Origin: JBBSDP01 sp038240605
GTDB taxonomy: Bacteria; Planctomycetota; Phycisphaerae; Tepidisphaerales; Tepidisphaeraceae
DNA length: 64,000 nt
Assembly (NCBI GenBank): GCA_038240605.1
Contig: JBBSDP010000006.1
Location: 1-64,000, forward strand
Reading direction: 5' to 3'
Shown here: positions 45,445 through 54,354 of the stretch, in pieces
How positions within the stretch are numbered: position 1 is the first letter of the stretch
Layout of the letters: the number at the start of each line of letters is the position of its first letter
Program-made: the position numbers and the translations under genes
Notes under the pieces: model-generated
Database searches by the model: none
Told to the model about the DNA's origin: nothing
What the model saw: only the letters and a program-made list of their open reading frames with translations

Positions 45445-46257
45445 ATGAACCCGCTCCTTCGTCCCATCACGGCCCTCGGATATCGCGCGATTGGATTTCT
45501 CGAATTTATCGGCGGAATGGGGTACCTCCTCGCCGATACGGCCGCCTCGGTGCCCCGGGGGCTCCTCGCCAAGCGTGGACGGCGGATGGGGTGGCGAAAC
45601 CTCTGGGCGCAGATGGTTCGAGTCGGGGTGCGCAGCATCCCGATCGTCATGCTGGTGCTCTTCTGCATCGGCGCGATCCTCTCGCTCCAGATGGCGCCCA
45701 TCCTGAAAAACTACGGCGCGCTCTCGCAAGTGGCGAACATCATCTCGGTGGCGACGTTTCGCGAGCTGGGCCCGCTCGTCAGCGCGATCGTATTGACCGG
45801 TTTCGCCGGCGCTAGCATCGCCGCCGAGATCGGCAGCATGGTCGTCTCCGAGGAAATCGAAGCCCTGGAGGCCCAGGCGATTCACCCGGTGCGATTCCTG
45901 ATCCTGCCGCGCGTCGTCGCCACTTCAATCATGATGGTCGGCGTCGCGGTCGTCGGCGACCTGATGGGCGTCCTGGGCGGGCTGGCAATCGGCAACACGT
46001 TTCTCGGCATCAGTTGGCGCTCTTACGTGGATCACACGTTCGGCGCTATCCAGATCCGCGATTTCCTGACGGGCCTTCTCAAGGCGGGCGTTTTCGGCGC
46101 GATCATCAGCTCGCTGGCCTGTTATCTCGGACTGGGGGTGACGGGCGGAGCACAGGGCGTCGGCGTGGCCACGACGCGAACGGTGGTGCTGACGATCGTC
46201 GCGCTCATCACCGTGGACCTCATCTTCACCGCGACGTTTTACTATTTCGGATGGTAG
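45445..46257 (+). CDS. mlaE: MlaE family ABC transporter permease
   Basis: The 270-residue protein (ATG 45445) is the membrane subunit of a lipid ABC transporter. It has five or six helices and the MlaE signature ATFRELGPLVSAIVLTGFAGASIAAEIGSM, seen as FRELGPLVSAIVLTGFAGAS, followed by EEIEALEAQAIHP. GTG 45436 and TTG 45424 are alternative starts. The spacing to the kinase-STAS stop is about 20 bases, so the genes are co-translated. It should move phospholipids between the inner membrane and an MlaD ring. Confidence 0.93.
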   Translation: MNPLLRPITALGYRAIGFLEFIGGMGYLLADTAASVPRGLLAKRGRRMGWRNLWAQMVRVGVRSIPIVMLVLFCIGAILSLQMAPILKNYGALSQVANIISVATFRELGPLVSAIVLTGFAGASIAAEIGSMVVSEEIEALEAQAIHPVRFLILPRVVATSIMMVGVAVVGDLMGVLGGLAIGNTFLGISWRSYVDHTFGAIQIRDFLTGLLKAGVFGAIISSLACYLGLGVTGGAQGVGVATTRTVVLTIVALITVDLIFTATFYYFGW

Positions 46258-46308
46258 GCAACGCGATGGCGGGCCGCCACGCGGTCCGCCGACGCACGGC
46301 ACGGCAAC

Positions 46309-47118
46309 ATGGCGGTATCGGCGATCCAGGTCGACGGAGTGACCAAGACGTTCAGTGGACGAACCGTCCTCGACGCGATCAAGCTCCAGGTCTTCGAAGG
46401 CGAGACGCTCGTCATCCTGGGCGGATCAGGCTCCGGCAAGTCCACGTTGCTGCGGCTGATGATCGGCAACGTGCCGACCGACGGGGGCGACATCATCGTC
46501 CACGGCGGCAAGAGCCTGCGGCAGATGAACGACGACGAGCTGGACGAATACCGAAAGTCGATCGGCGTGCTCTTCCAGAGCGGCGCGCTCTTCAACTCGA
46601 TGAGCGTCGCGGACAACGTCGCCCTGCCGCTGCGCGAGCACACCGACCTGCCCGAAGAGACCATCGAGATTATGGTCAAGATCAAGCTCGAGCTCGTCGA
46701 TCTGCGCGAACACGCCGACAAGATGCCCGCGCAGCTCTCCGGCGGGATGAAGAAGCGGGCCGGCCTCGCCCGCGCCATCTCACTGGACCCCAAGATCCTC
46801 TTTTACGATGAGCCGTCGGCCGGCCTCGATCCGGTCACCAGCGCGGAGATTGACCAGCTCATCATCGACCTGAACCGAAAGCTGGGCGTGACCAGCGTGG
46901 TCGTGACGCACGAGATGGAGAGCGCCTTCCGCATCGCCGACCGGATGGTGCTGCTGGACCGAGGCAAATTTGTCGTCTCCGGCACTCCCCAGGAGATGCG
47001 TGACTCGACCGATCCGCTCGTCCGCCAGTTCGTCCACGGCCTCACCGAAGGGCCGCTTACCGACCGAAGAAGGACGGGAGGCTACGAGGTTGACCTATTG
47101 GGGGATGATAAAGGTTGA
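46309..47118 (+). CDS. mlaF: MlaF family ABC transporter ATP-binding protein
   Basis: The 269-residue ATPase has Walker A LGGSGSGKSTLL, Q-loop LFQSGALFNSMSV typical of the MlaF/Mce type, signature LSGGMKKRAGLARA and Walker B ILFYDEPSAGLDPVTS, then the H-loop VVTHEM. It powers the MlaE permease. In E. coli MlaF is stabilised by the STAS protein MlaB; the STAS domain two genes upstream is the obvious candidate partner. ATG 46309 lies 51 bases after mlaE. Confidence 0.95.
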   Translation: MAVSAIQVDGVTKTFSGRTVLDAIKLQVFEGETLVILGGSGSGKSTLLRLMIGNVPTDGGDIIVHGGKSLRQMNDDELDEYRKSIGVLFQSGALFNSMSVADNVALPLREHTDLPEETIEIMVKIKLELVDLREHADKMPAQLSGGMKKRAGLARAISLDPKILFYDEPSAGLDPVTSAEIDQLIIDLNRKLGVTSVVVTHEMESAFRIADRMVLLDRGKFVVSGTPQEMRDSTDPLVRQFVHGLTEGPLTDRRRTGGYEVDLLGDDKG

Positions 47119-47183
47119 TGCAGGAACGAAGTTTCCTGTCCGATCGATCTTGAGATTTGGGATTTGCTCCCCAAGGAGCCGTC

Positions 47184-48344
47184 ATGAACAACGACCGTAA
47201 TGCGCTGAAGGCCGGCATTTTCATCGTCGTCAGCATCCTCGCCGCCGCGGCGATCATCCTGGCGATTCGCGGGGCGGGGGGCGTGATCGATCCGATGGCG
47301 GACCGGCGCGTGACCTTCCAGTTGTCCGACAACCTCGGCGGACTGCGCAACGGCGACGAAGTCCGGCTTGGCGGTTACAAGGTCGGCACTATCCGCGGCA
47401 TCAACGTTGTCCCGCCTGTGCAGGCGGGCGATGAGCCGCACATCGTGGTGACGTTTTCGATGCCGTCAAAATACCGGCTGCGGAGCGATTCGCTGGTCTT
47501 CGTGGAAAGCTCTCTGACCGGCGTTGCTTCGCTCAACATCCAGCACCTGGGGAAGGCCGAAGAAGTCGCCGAACCGCCGGGCCGGCCCAGCGCGATGAAC
47601 CAGTTGCTCGCGAGCCTCGGCGCCGCGGCGCCCGACATCCAGGGCGTCGTTCACGACGTCCGCGCCGTCACGGTGCCGAAGGTCAACGCGGCGGTCGATC
47701 GCGCGAATGCCCTGGTCACACACGTTGACTCCAAGATCGACCCCGTCGTCACGCACTACAACGTCGTCACCGAACGGGCAGGCGAGGCGATGGCCCAGGT
47801 CCGCGATTTGATCGGCGACACCAAGACCGACATCCGCGGCACGATGAAGAACCTCAACGGCACTTCCGGCACGCTCAATGCCCGGCTGCCGGAGCTGATG
47901 GACAAGTTGAAGCTTGCGCTGGACAAGGTACAGGGAACGCTCGACGGCGCCCGCGGCGCGCTCCAGGACGTGAAACGCATCACGGAAACCGGCAAATCGC
48001 TGATCGCCGGCAACAAGGGGAAGCTGGAATCGATGATCGTCGCGCTGAAGTTGACCAGCGACAACCTGAAGGCCGCGAGCGTCGAGATCCGCCGCAGCCC
48101 CTGGCGGCTGCTCTATAAGCCGAGCGAAAACGAGATGGCGAACCTGAACCTGTACGACGCCGCCCGCCAGTTCGCCGACGGCGCCGACAACCTCACCGAC
48201 GCCGCCACCGCACTGCGCGACGCGATCCAGGAGGGCGGCGCCGCCGACAAGCAGCAGGTCCAGAAGCTGATGCAGCAACTCGATGCGACGTTCGCCAACT
48301 TCAAGCAGGTGGAAGACAAGCTTTGGACGACGGTGAAGCAGTAA
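47184..48344 (+). CDS. mlaD: MlaD/Mce family substrate-binding protein
   Basis: From ATG 47184 (AAGGAG seven bases upstream) the 386-residue protein has one N-terminal membrane helix (about 11-29). A single Mce domain follows (about 38-120; LSDNLGGLRNGDEVRLGGYKVGTI), then a long coiled helical tail with many Ala/Lys/Asp residues. E. coli MlaD has 183 residues and forms a hexameric ring; the longer tail here resembles Mce proteins whose helices make a tube across the periplasm. It is the last gene of the operon. Confidence 0.93.
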   Translation: MNNDRNALKAGIFIVVSILAAAAIILAIRGAGGVIDPMADRRVTFQLSDNLGGLRNGDEVRLGGYKVGTIRGINVVPPVQAGDEPHIVVTFSMPSKYRLRSDSLVFVESSLTGVASLNIQHLGKAEEVAEPPGRPSAMNQLLASLGAAAPDIQGVVHDVRAVTVPKVNAAVDRANALVTHVDSKIDPVVTHYNVVTERAGEAMAQVRDLIGDTKTDIRGTMKNLNGTSGTLNARLPELMDKLKLALDKVQGTLDGARGALQDVKRITETGKSLIAGNKGKLESMIVALKLTSDNLKAASVEIRRSPWRLLYKPSENEMANLNLYDAARQFADGADNLTDAATALRDAIQEGGAADKQQVQKLMQQLDATFANFKQVEDKLWTTVKQ

Positions 48345-48671
48345 GACACCAGACGTTAACCCATCGCGTGAGACCATGCCTTGCGCGAGGCAAGCGTCTG
48401 TTTTCCATTTCGCAAAGCCATGGCTGACTCGCCCGTTCTCGCCGAATGATCGACGCGCTGAACGAGGCCGGTATGGCGACGGCGAAGCCGTCGAGGAGGG
48501 GGCTGACCCCGTATCACGCTCCGGTGTTTGCAGCCCCGCACATCGTTCATCAGACTGCCGAAAAACCAAGACATCGTCATGATCTGCTATCTACAAATCA
48601 CTGCTGCCGATTGCTGCAATTCAACCCATAGATAAGTTGAGACGCGGAGCCATGAGAAGCGGGCGGAGCGC
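48345..48671. other. Intergenic stretch after mlaD (327 bases)
   Basis: No gene or terminator is convincing. A 7-bp hairpin CGACGGC/GCCGTCG lies near 48478-48494. From about 48.6 kb the GC content falls relative to the flanks. Confidence 0.4.
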
Positions 48672-49286
48672 ATGTCACACCCAGCGCCAGAAACGAGACA
48701 GCTCGACTACTCACGGAAATTGTCAGGAATTCGACTGCCCAAGTTGTCACGCGCGCACTGGAGGTGGATTTGTTCGGGATTCGTCGTGATTGGCGCGTTC
48801 GCCCTGATTCAATCAACCTTTAAATAAGACTCTATTTGCACAACCTGCGGGAGCATCCAGAGCACCACCGAGTGGCAACTCACGTTTGTCGACATAACTT
48901 ATTGGCGATCACACTCCGAGCTTCACACGCCGCTCAGTGTCGTCGTCGCCAGACACCATCTTGCGCCGTCCCGTTCCCATTCGTGGCTTTTTTCGTACGG
49001 CTCAGGTAACCGCGTCAGATGCGCGATTGGTGAAGGGCGTCATTTGTATTCTTCGGTTCGATCTTCTCGATCTTCACAGGTCGCCGCCTTCATTGATGCC
49101 GCTGCAACGTATGACGGACCGGCGGTGGCAACTGATTGGCTCAAACGATTCCTCGATCCGAATCAATCGCAGGACGCGTTTCTCATCTGTTCCGACGTTC
49201 CGATCGAAGGTTTCGCCACCCACGAACAGTCCGACAAATGGAAACGCAACCACGCCTTCGAATTGTCCGAAATTCTGGGCAAGTAA
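48672..49286 (+). pseudogene. Membrane-anchored zinc-ribbon protein gene with an in-frame TAA
   Basis: One frame runs from ATG 48672 to TAA 49284-49286 with a single internal TAA at 48825-48827. Before it: a basic segment with LSRAHWRWICSGFVV and one membrane helix (FVVIGAFALIQSTF). After it: ICTTCGSIQSTTEWQ (a CxxC zinc-ribbon half), SRSHSWLFSYGSGNRVRCAIG, then helical residues VAAFIDAAATYDGP and a polar end. The two parts join into a plausible 204-residue protein, as in planctomycete zinc-ribbon membrane proteins. The stop may be a recent mutation, a sequencing error, or the downstream part may start separately; TTG 49044 would give only the last 80 residues. Confidence 0.55.
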
Positions 49287-49462
49287 TTGGGACGACGCCT
49301 GTTCGGGCATGGATCAACGGACATCGACTACAACCGCATTAGGCGGTGGAAAATCATTGAATCGAGGTTCCCGGGCCGAATCAGAAGTGACGAAACGCGT
49401 TCACGTTGACTGCGATGAACGTGACGTGCATCGCTTCGAACGGCCAGCATGAACCAGTAATG

Positions 49463-49604
49463 ATGAACGATTCGAAAAGCGCTCCCCAGCCTCTGAACTA
49501 TGCCGATCCCAATGTGGATCGTTGGCTTTCTATCGCCCGATTCGTCCATGGCAGTCTTTTCCGCCTTTTCCTCTCTATGACCATTTCCCTCGTTATCACG
49601 ATCC
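49463..49604 (+). pseudogene. Probable 5' gene fragment (PQPLNYADP type N-terminus)
   Basis: From ATG 49463 the frame gives MNDSKSAPQPLNYADPNVD, then a hydrophobic helix with LFRLFLSMTISLVITIP. This resembles the start of small planctomycete membrane proteins. The frame then continues as the antisense of the oppositely oriented zinc-ribbon gene ending at 49605, so the rest of the gene appears to be lost. A short real protein of about 50 residues cannot be excluded. Confidence 0.3.
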
Positions 49605-50141
49605 CTAAGCCTTGCAGGCTGTACCGCATTCGGGACACCGATGCGGCGAAGCCCGCAGATCGTAGCCGCAACTGTGACATGAAGGTCCGGCGAGCCTTCG
49701 GTGACGATTGCGACGTGTTGTCATTGCCGCCCATGCGACTGGCGGGATCATCGAAAGCAGACACAGGAACCACTTGGGTACATACGCGCAAATTATGAGC
49801 CGAGAATCCGGGAGCCTCGTAGGCCGCGACTCATATGTTGCTTCAAACTCGAGTCGCTGCCAGAACGTCTGCGGCTGATACAGGTCGTAAACACCGTCAA
49901 AGTGATAGTAGTTGAAACCTGCAGGATAATTCTGAGGCACGCGGTCGTTTGCGAAGGCGACAATTTCGATGCCCAACCGTTGCCACCCTTCCGAAACAAT
50001 CGTCAGGACGAACCGCCCCAACCTGAAGTCGACTCCCTCGCTTATGCCTCGACTGTGGATTGCAAGAAATCCAGAGGATAAACATAGGGCGAACGCTCCC
50101 GTCGTGATTAAGCGGGTAAAGATTGACCGGAAACGGCGCAT
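49605..50141 (-). CDS. Membrane protein with C-terminal zinc ribbon (CGYDLRASP type)
   Basis: The 178-residue product has an N-terminal hydrophobic helix (about 8-28), a middle region rich in aromatic residues, and a second helix at about 118-138. A C-terminal zinc ribbon CHSCGYDLRASPHRCPECGT contains four Cys. This CGYDLRASP...CPECG ending is characteristic of a large planctomycete family of unknown function. ATG 50141 is a good start; no strong ribosome site is visible. Codon use is less GC-rich than in neighbours. Confidence 0.75.
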   Translation of the reverse strand: MRRFRSIFTRLITTGAFALCLSSGFLAIHSRGISEGVDFRLGRFVLTIVSEGWQRLGIEIVAFANDRVPQNYPAGFNYYHFDGVYDLYQPQTFWQRLEFEATYESRPTRLPDSRLIICAYVPKWFLCLLSMIPPVAWAAMTTRRNRHRRLAGPSCHSCGYDLRASPHRCPECGTACKA

Positions 50142-50225
50142 GGGTCACGGCTGCTTAAATGTCTCGCAACGTAAAAGATCGGTAAAATTGCTGTCCCGAT
50201 CCGCCAAGGGCACAGATCCGTCGTT

Positions 50226-50311
50226 GACCGGCTCTGAAGAAAAGGACCGTTTCTATGCGGTGTTTTTTGGAAAATACCGCTGAAAACGCGAGGTTCTCTA
50301 CAGAGCCGGTC
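50226..50311 (+). repeat. 86-bp element with 11-bp terminal inverted repeats
   Basis: GACCGGCTCTG (50226-50236) and CAGAGCCGGTC (50301-50311) are perfect inverted repeats around a 64-base centre. The centre has its own 5-bp hairpin (GCGGT/ACCGC, 50257-50280) with a T-run. It could be a MITE-like element or a nested terminator. Confidence 0.6.
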
Positions 50312-50394
50312 ATAAGCCTTTTCCGCAGTTGAACATTCAGCACGGTAGAAACAGGTGCGGGCGGCAGCTTGGTCGCCACGAGGCAGGTGCAATT

Positions 50395-51090
50395 CTAGCG
50401 ATCTGTTGTTATCGGTGTGCGAGGGCCCGGGGTCGAATCATCAGCCCCGTCTGCCGCAACGGCGACAGCGATCCAGCGGCGGCCCCAGGTGAGGGCCTGG
50501 TCGTGGGAGGGGAAGAAGACGTCGAGGCGGTTGCCTTTGATGGCGCTGCCTCGGTCGATCACCTCGACGGGCTTGCCGTCGTTGTAGCCGGCGATCATCA
50601 GGCGGGTGCCGAAGGGGAGGCGGGTGGTGTCGGCGGCGACGAAGGTGCCGTTGTTGTACGTCACGGATCGACCGCTGGCGGTGAGGCCCGATGCGTGCGG
50701 GCCGCAGCACTTCTTGCAGGCACAATACGCCGTCACTTCCATCCAGAGGATGCGCGTCGATCCAACCGACGCCTCAGGCGCGGGGTCCGGCGCCATCGCG
50801 GTGACGGACGACGGCAGGTCGTGCATCAATTCCATCGATTGGTTGGCCGTGGCAGTGGGAGCGGGTGGGGTGGAAAGATTTGGAACGGGATGGACCGTGG
50901 CGATTTCGGTGAAACTGGCAGGTGTCGCCGAAGCTTCGATCGATTTATCCGGTGCGTCAGCGGCGGCTGGGGCGTGGGAAGGGGCCCGGCGGGCACCCAT
51001 GAGGAGGATCAGGGAGAGTGCCAGGCCGTAGCCGATCCAGGGGCGGAAGCTCCGGGGCAGATGAACCAGCTTGATGGTTGCGTAACTCAT
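50395..51090 (-). CDS. 3D (Asp-Asp-Asp) domain cell-wall protein
   Basis: The 231-residue product has one N-terminal membrane helix (about 17-33) and a low-complexity Ala/Pro/Thr stretch to about 110. A 3D domain follows with MEVTAYCACKKCCGPHASGLTASG, TRLPFGTRLMIAGYN, VEVIDRGSAIKGNRLDVFF and HDQALTWGRR. The Asp residues in ADTT, IDRG and RLDVFF correspond to the catalytic aspartates of MltA/YocH-type lytic transglycosylases. It probably cuts or binds peptidoglycan on the outer side of the membrane. ATG 51090 has no strong ribosome site. Confidence 0.9.
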   Translation of the reverse strand: MSYATIKLVHLPRSFRPWIGYGLALSLILLMGARRAPSHAPAAADAPDKSIEASATPASFTEIATVHPVPNLSTPPAPTATANQSMELMHDLPSSVTAMAPDPAPEASVGSTRILWMEVTAYCACKKCCGPHASGLTASGRSVTYNNGTFVAADTTRLPFGTRLMIAGYNDGKPVEVIDRGSAIKGNRLDVFFPSHDQALTWGRRWIAVAVAADGADDSTPGPRTPITTDR

Positions 51091-51571
51091 GTGGCGATAA
51101 CTGTGGCACCCATCGCGGGATCCGGCCGATAAAAATTTAAGCCGGCGAGCAACCCGGTTCGATACTGACGATTGGCACTTTTAACGGACCCAGTGGTGGC
51201 CGTCAATGTGGGGAAACCCAAGGTTCGATTTATCGGACCTTGCGGTGAACGCTGGGTGGAAGCTGTGAGGAATGGGTGGGGCGATGCCGGGAAGCAACGT
51301 TATCGGCTGCACAGACGCGATGACCCGACCGGCTGAGCAGTTGATCGCGAGCGAACCAGGCCTGGGAAAAAACTGCGGCCGGCGGCCCGCTCCGCGGACC
51401 ACCGGCCGGCATCCATGATCATCTGCCCCAGCGTCAATCCTTGACTCGCGATTCGGGCGCGACATGCCCTGTCGCGACGGCGTCCTGCTATCTGTTCCCC
51501 GGCGTGGCCACCCTCCGGGTGGTTGCACACGCCGTCCCACTCTCCCGGTCCCCGTGATTCATGCGATTTGA
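51091..51571. other. Intergenic region (481 bases) holding the 3' hairpins of the cobalamin-binding-like gene
   Basis: No gene is supported. Apart from the terminator at 51367-51408, there is a hairpin at 51501-51533 (GGCGTG/CACGCC enclosing CCACCC/GGGTGG) just after the stop of the minus-strand gene. The transcript of that gene would therefore have a 3' tail of about 200 bases. Confidence 0.5.
51367..51408 (-). terminator. Intrinsic terminator, minus strand
   Basis: On the minus strand a 15-bp stem with two G-U pairs (51394-51408 with 51376-51390, 3-base loop) is followed by CAG and six T. It lies 164 bases beyond the stop of the cobalamin-binding-like gene. Confidence 0.75.
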
Positions 51572-52336
51572 TCAGACGGTTTCGGCGATGGACTCGCTGC
51601 CGACGGTCGAGGCCTTGCGGGCCGCGGCCTTGCGGATCCGGCGGGTGCGGCCGACGGTCTGCTGATCCACCGTCGCCCGACGCGACGGATGGTCGTTGGC
51701 GACCTGGACGGCGGCCGCGGCATCGGCGGCGAAGAGGTCGGCGCCGATCTCCTCGGACAGGCCTTCCGCCCTCTTGTAAATTCCGCCGCAGCACATCACC
51801 TGCATTTGCGGGCAACTGTTCACTTCGCGGAGGTAGTCGATCAGCTTTCGGACCGCGGGGACGCCGCTCGGCAGCGTTCCGAACATGACCAGGAGGTCGG
51901 GACGGACCTCGCCGATCAGCTTCAGGACTTCATCGTCGGGCACGCCACCGCCGGCAAAGCGGACGGTCCAGCCATCGGCTTCGAATAGGTCCGCACAGAT
52001 CTGTCCGCCGAGTTCTTCCGGCTCATCATTGCCGCAGAAGATGAGGACATTGCGACCTTTTGATTCAGCCGGCGTGAGGCGGGCGCAGAGCTGATCGGTG
52101 ATGGAGCGGTTGAGTCGCGTGGCCATGTTGAGGCTCACGCTGTTGATTCGATCATCGCGATAGAGCGTCTGCACCAGTTCCATGGTCGGCCAGACCAACT
52201 CCATGAGCAGGTCCGCGGGATTGACGCCACTGGCGATCGCCTCGTCGACGATCTGACGGCAGGCCTGCCGCTCACCGGCGAGAAGGGGTTCAAGGTACCG
52301 CTTGGCGAGGGAAGCAATTGAAGAAATCCGGTTCAT
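51572..52336 (-). CDS. Cobalamin-binding-like (B12-2 cap plus B12 fold) protein without the base-off histidine
   Basis: From ATG 52336 (CCGGAG eight bases upstream) the 254-residue product has a helical cap domain (about 1-95; LLMELVWPTMELVQTLYRDD) and a flavodoxin-like B12 domain (about 95-210; NVLIFCGNDEPEELGGQ, GWTVRFAGGGVPDDEV, PDLLVMFGTLP). Methionine-synthase-like and CarH-type domains have DxHxxG; here this position reads DEPEELG, so the cobalt-ligating His is missing. A basic tail with RTRRIRKAAARK follows. There is no HTH. It may bind another ligand or act as a sensor partner. An operator-like dyad and a leader hairpin lie upstream. Confidence 0.75.
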   Translation of the reverse strand: MNRISSIASLAKRYLEPLLAGERQACRQIVDEAIASGVNPADLLMELVWPTMELVQTLYRDDRINSVSLNMATRLNRSITDQLCARLTPAESKGRNVLIFCGNDEPEELGGQICADLFEADGWTVRFAGGGVPDDEVLKLIGEVRPDLLVMFGTLPSGVPAVRKLIDYLREVNSCPQMQVMCCGGIYKRAEGLSEEIGADLFAADAAAAVQVANDHPSRRATVDQQTVGRTRRIRKAAARKASTVGSESIAETV

Positions 52337-52353
52337 GGATGCGTTCTCCGGAA

Positions 52354-52380
52354 AGCCCGCCAAAATCCACAGGGCGGGCT
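52354..52380 (-). promoter_or_regulatory. Leader hairpin before the cobalamin-binding-like gene
   Basis: An 8-bp stem AGCCCGCC/GGCGGGCT with an 11-base loop sits 18 bases before the start codon, just ahead of the ribosome site. It could affect mRNA stability or translation. Confidence 0.45.
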
Positions 52381-52429
52381 GTCCACTTTAACACCGGAGG
52401 CATCCATGCCGCCGCTTAATCAAGGATCG

Positions 52430-52448
52430 ATGTTAATTTGGGTAACAT
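52430..52448. promoter_or_regulatory. Operator-like dyad ATGTTA-N7-TAACAT
   Basis: Perfect 6-bp inverted half-sites lie seven bases apart, in the AT-rich gap between the M48 protease and the cobalamin-binding-like gene. The size fits a dimeric regulator. Confidence 0.4.
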
Positions 52449-52542
52449 GCGACGATTGATGTATCGGCGGCCCCCGAAAATTTCTTTACCTATTTTAACA
52501 TGCCATTAAGCGCAAAAACTGCCCGTACCGTCCACGGGATAT

Positions 52543-54090
52543 CTACTGAGTGATGAGAAACAGGACGACTGACGCCGCGAGAGCAGCCACAATGAAGCTG
52601 TAAAGGCGCAACATCCACCGATCAAACTGCACGGTCAGTTCCCGGTTCTTACTGATCGACTCGAGGTATTTCATTCGCCGGGCGATGCTGCCATGACACC
52701 AGCTCCGCGACGCCAGGGGGATGTTGTTGACGTGCGCCACCCGCCGCAGTGCCGAGGCGAATAGCGCGGCCCCATATTCTCCCACATAGGAATCGCCCTC
52801 TGGCGCGTCAGCCAGCGACGTTGGGAGCAGCGTCGTCACCGCAACCGCAGTTCCGTCCGACCCGCCGACCCGCGCGGCGCTCTCCAGCATCGGCAGTTGA
52901 TTGACGAGCGAAGGCGAGTGGCGTATCTCGACGCGCGCCGACGGAGGATTCATCTGGATCGTCCGCGCGCCGTATACGTCAGCCTGGCGCTCGAAGCGAC
53001 GGCTCACGAAGCCGAAGAGGATCATGAACGTCGCGACCCATACGCCGAACACGATCACCTGCTGCGTATTGGCGCTGAGGCTCGTCAGCGCCTCGGTCAT
53101 CCAGCGTCCAGGGCCGGCGTTGAGCAGCGTAAGGACGAGGATGAAGATCACGTACCACCCCATGTGGCGGTGAACGATGTGTCCGATCTCGTGGGCGAAC
53201 ACCGCCTCGATCTCTTCATCGGGCATGCGCTCCAGGAGGAGGTCCGACAGCAGGATGTAGCGGAAGCGCGGGACAAAACCCATGACCGCCGCGTTCCCCA
53301 TGTTGTGATCGGTCTTCCACAGCAGCACGTCGCGGTAGGCAACGCCGGTGCGATGGCACAGCGCGGCCAGCCGGCGTCGCAGCGGTGAGTCGGGCAGGGG
53401 CTCGGTGTGCAGGACGCGCCGGATGATCTCCGGGGCGAAGAAGAAGACCGTGACCGCGGAGCCGATCCAGCCGCCGAGGTCGATCCACTCCGAGCCGCCG
53501 TGAACGTGGAACAGGCGCACGGTGAGGATCGTCACGTCATGTCCCAGCACGATCAACAGCATCGGCACGCCGAGGAACAGCACCTGGAGCCGCAGGTTGC
53601 TGAGAAAGTATTTTTCAAATCGCGGCGGAGCATGATGCGGCAGGCCGGCGTCAAGTAGCGTCAAAACGTTCTGTTCTCGCAGTGCCTGGTCGGCGGGAAA
53701 CTGCGACCACCAGAGTCCCGCCCACGCCGCAAACGCCGGCAGCGTTCCGAGGATGACGCCGGGCACGCTGACGATCGCCACCTGTCCACCGAGCACGCGA
53801 TCGACCACCCATCGCCATCCCAGCAGCAGGATCCCCACCCCAAACCAGGCGGGGATGAGAATCCGAGCGGCGTCCATCGTGAAGTGGAACCGCCGGAGAC
53901 TGCGATCGAAGTTGGAAGCGGAGACTCGGCGGGCCAGCAAGCGTGCGTAGATCCCCATGAGCAACACGAGGATCCCGTAGAAGGCGAGAAAAATGGGAAT
54001 GGCGAAGGCGGTGTGGGGCGGGGGCGGTGGAGCGGCGGGATCCCACGCCAGCCAAATCAAAAAAATGATGAGGATCAGAATGCGTGACAC
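52543..54090 (-). CDS. M48 family membrane metallopeptidase
   Basis: The start is taken as GTG 54090 (GGGAGGA about ten bases upstream), giving 515 residues; TTG 54099 would overlap the ribosome site. Several membrane helices fill the first 220 residues. The zinc motif HEIGH is at about 300-304 in EEIEAVFAHEIGHIVHRH, and the third ligand is probably in the ERQADVYGAR stretch (Glu/Asp). This is the Ste24/HtpX-like layout, proteases for membrane proteins or peptides. About 60 residues near 420-450 form an extra polar segment before the last region with HGSIARRMKYL. Confidence 0.9.
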   Translation of the reverse strand: MSRILILIIFLIWLAWDPAAPPPPPHTAFAIPIFLAFYGILVLLMGIYARLLARRVSASNFDRSLRRFHFTMDAARILIPAWFGVGILLLGWRWVVDRVLGGQVAIVSVPGVILGTLPAFAAWAGLWWSQFPADQALREQNVLTLLDAGLPHHAPPRFEKYFLSNLRLQVLFLGVPMLLIVLGHDVTILTVRLFHVHGGSEWIDLGGWIGSAVTVFFFAPEIIRRVLHTEPLPDSPLRRRLAALCHRTGVAYRDVLLWKTDHNMGNAAVMGFVPRFRYILLSDLLLERMPDEEIEAVFAHEIGHIVHRHMGWYVIFILVLTLLNAGPGRWMTEALTSLSANTQQVIVFGVWVATFMILFGFVSRRFERQADVYGARTIQMNPPSARVEIRHSPSLVNQLPMLESAARVGGSDGTAVAVTTLLPTSLADAPEGDSYVGEYGAALFASALRRVAHVNNIPLASRSWCHGSIARRMKYLESISKNRELTVQFDRWMLRLYSFIVAALAASVVLFLITQ

Positions 54091-54354
54091 GGGAAGCAAT
54101 CCTCCCTGGTTTTCGGCCGGGCTACGTTAGCCGCGCTCCGAGAAGCCGTCGAGCCCGTTGGGTTTATATATCCCAATGAACGTACTCACCGGCCTTTACG
54201 TTGGTTCACGTCCGATAACCGGTTTCTTCACCCGCTTCCCCGAAATTACCCAGATTAACAAAAGTTGGCGGGCTCGTCGGTCGATGAAACCCACGACCGC
54301 AATGGAATTGGAATCCAATTATCAGCCCAGGCTATTCGCCGCAGGAGCGCATCC

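Noticed and set aside
51181..51540. Minus-strand frame between the 3D and cobalamin-binding-like genes
   Set aside because: It runs through the terminator hairpin and has Arg/Pro/Gly-rich composition without a ribosome site.
52337..52542. Cobalamin riboswitch upstream of the cobalamin-binding-like gene
   Set aside because: No B12-box-like sequence (GCCACTG type) is present; only a simple hairpin and a dyad are seen.
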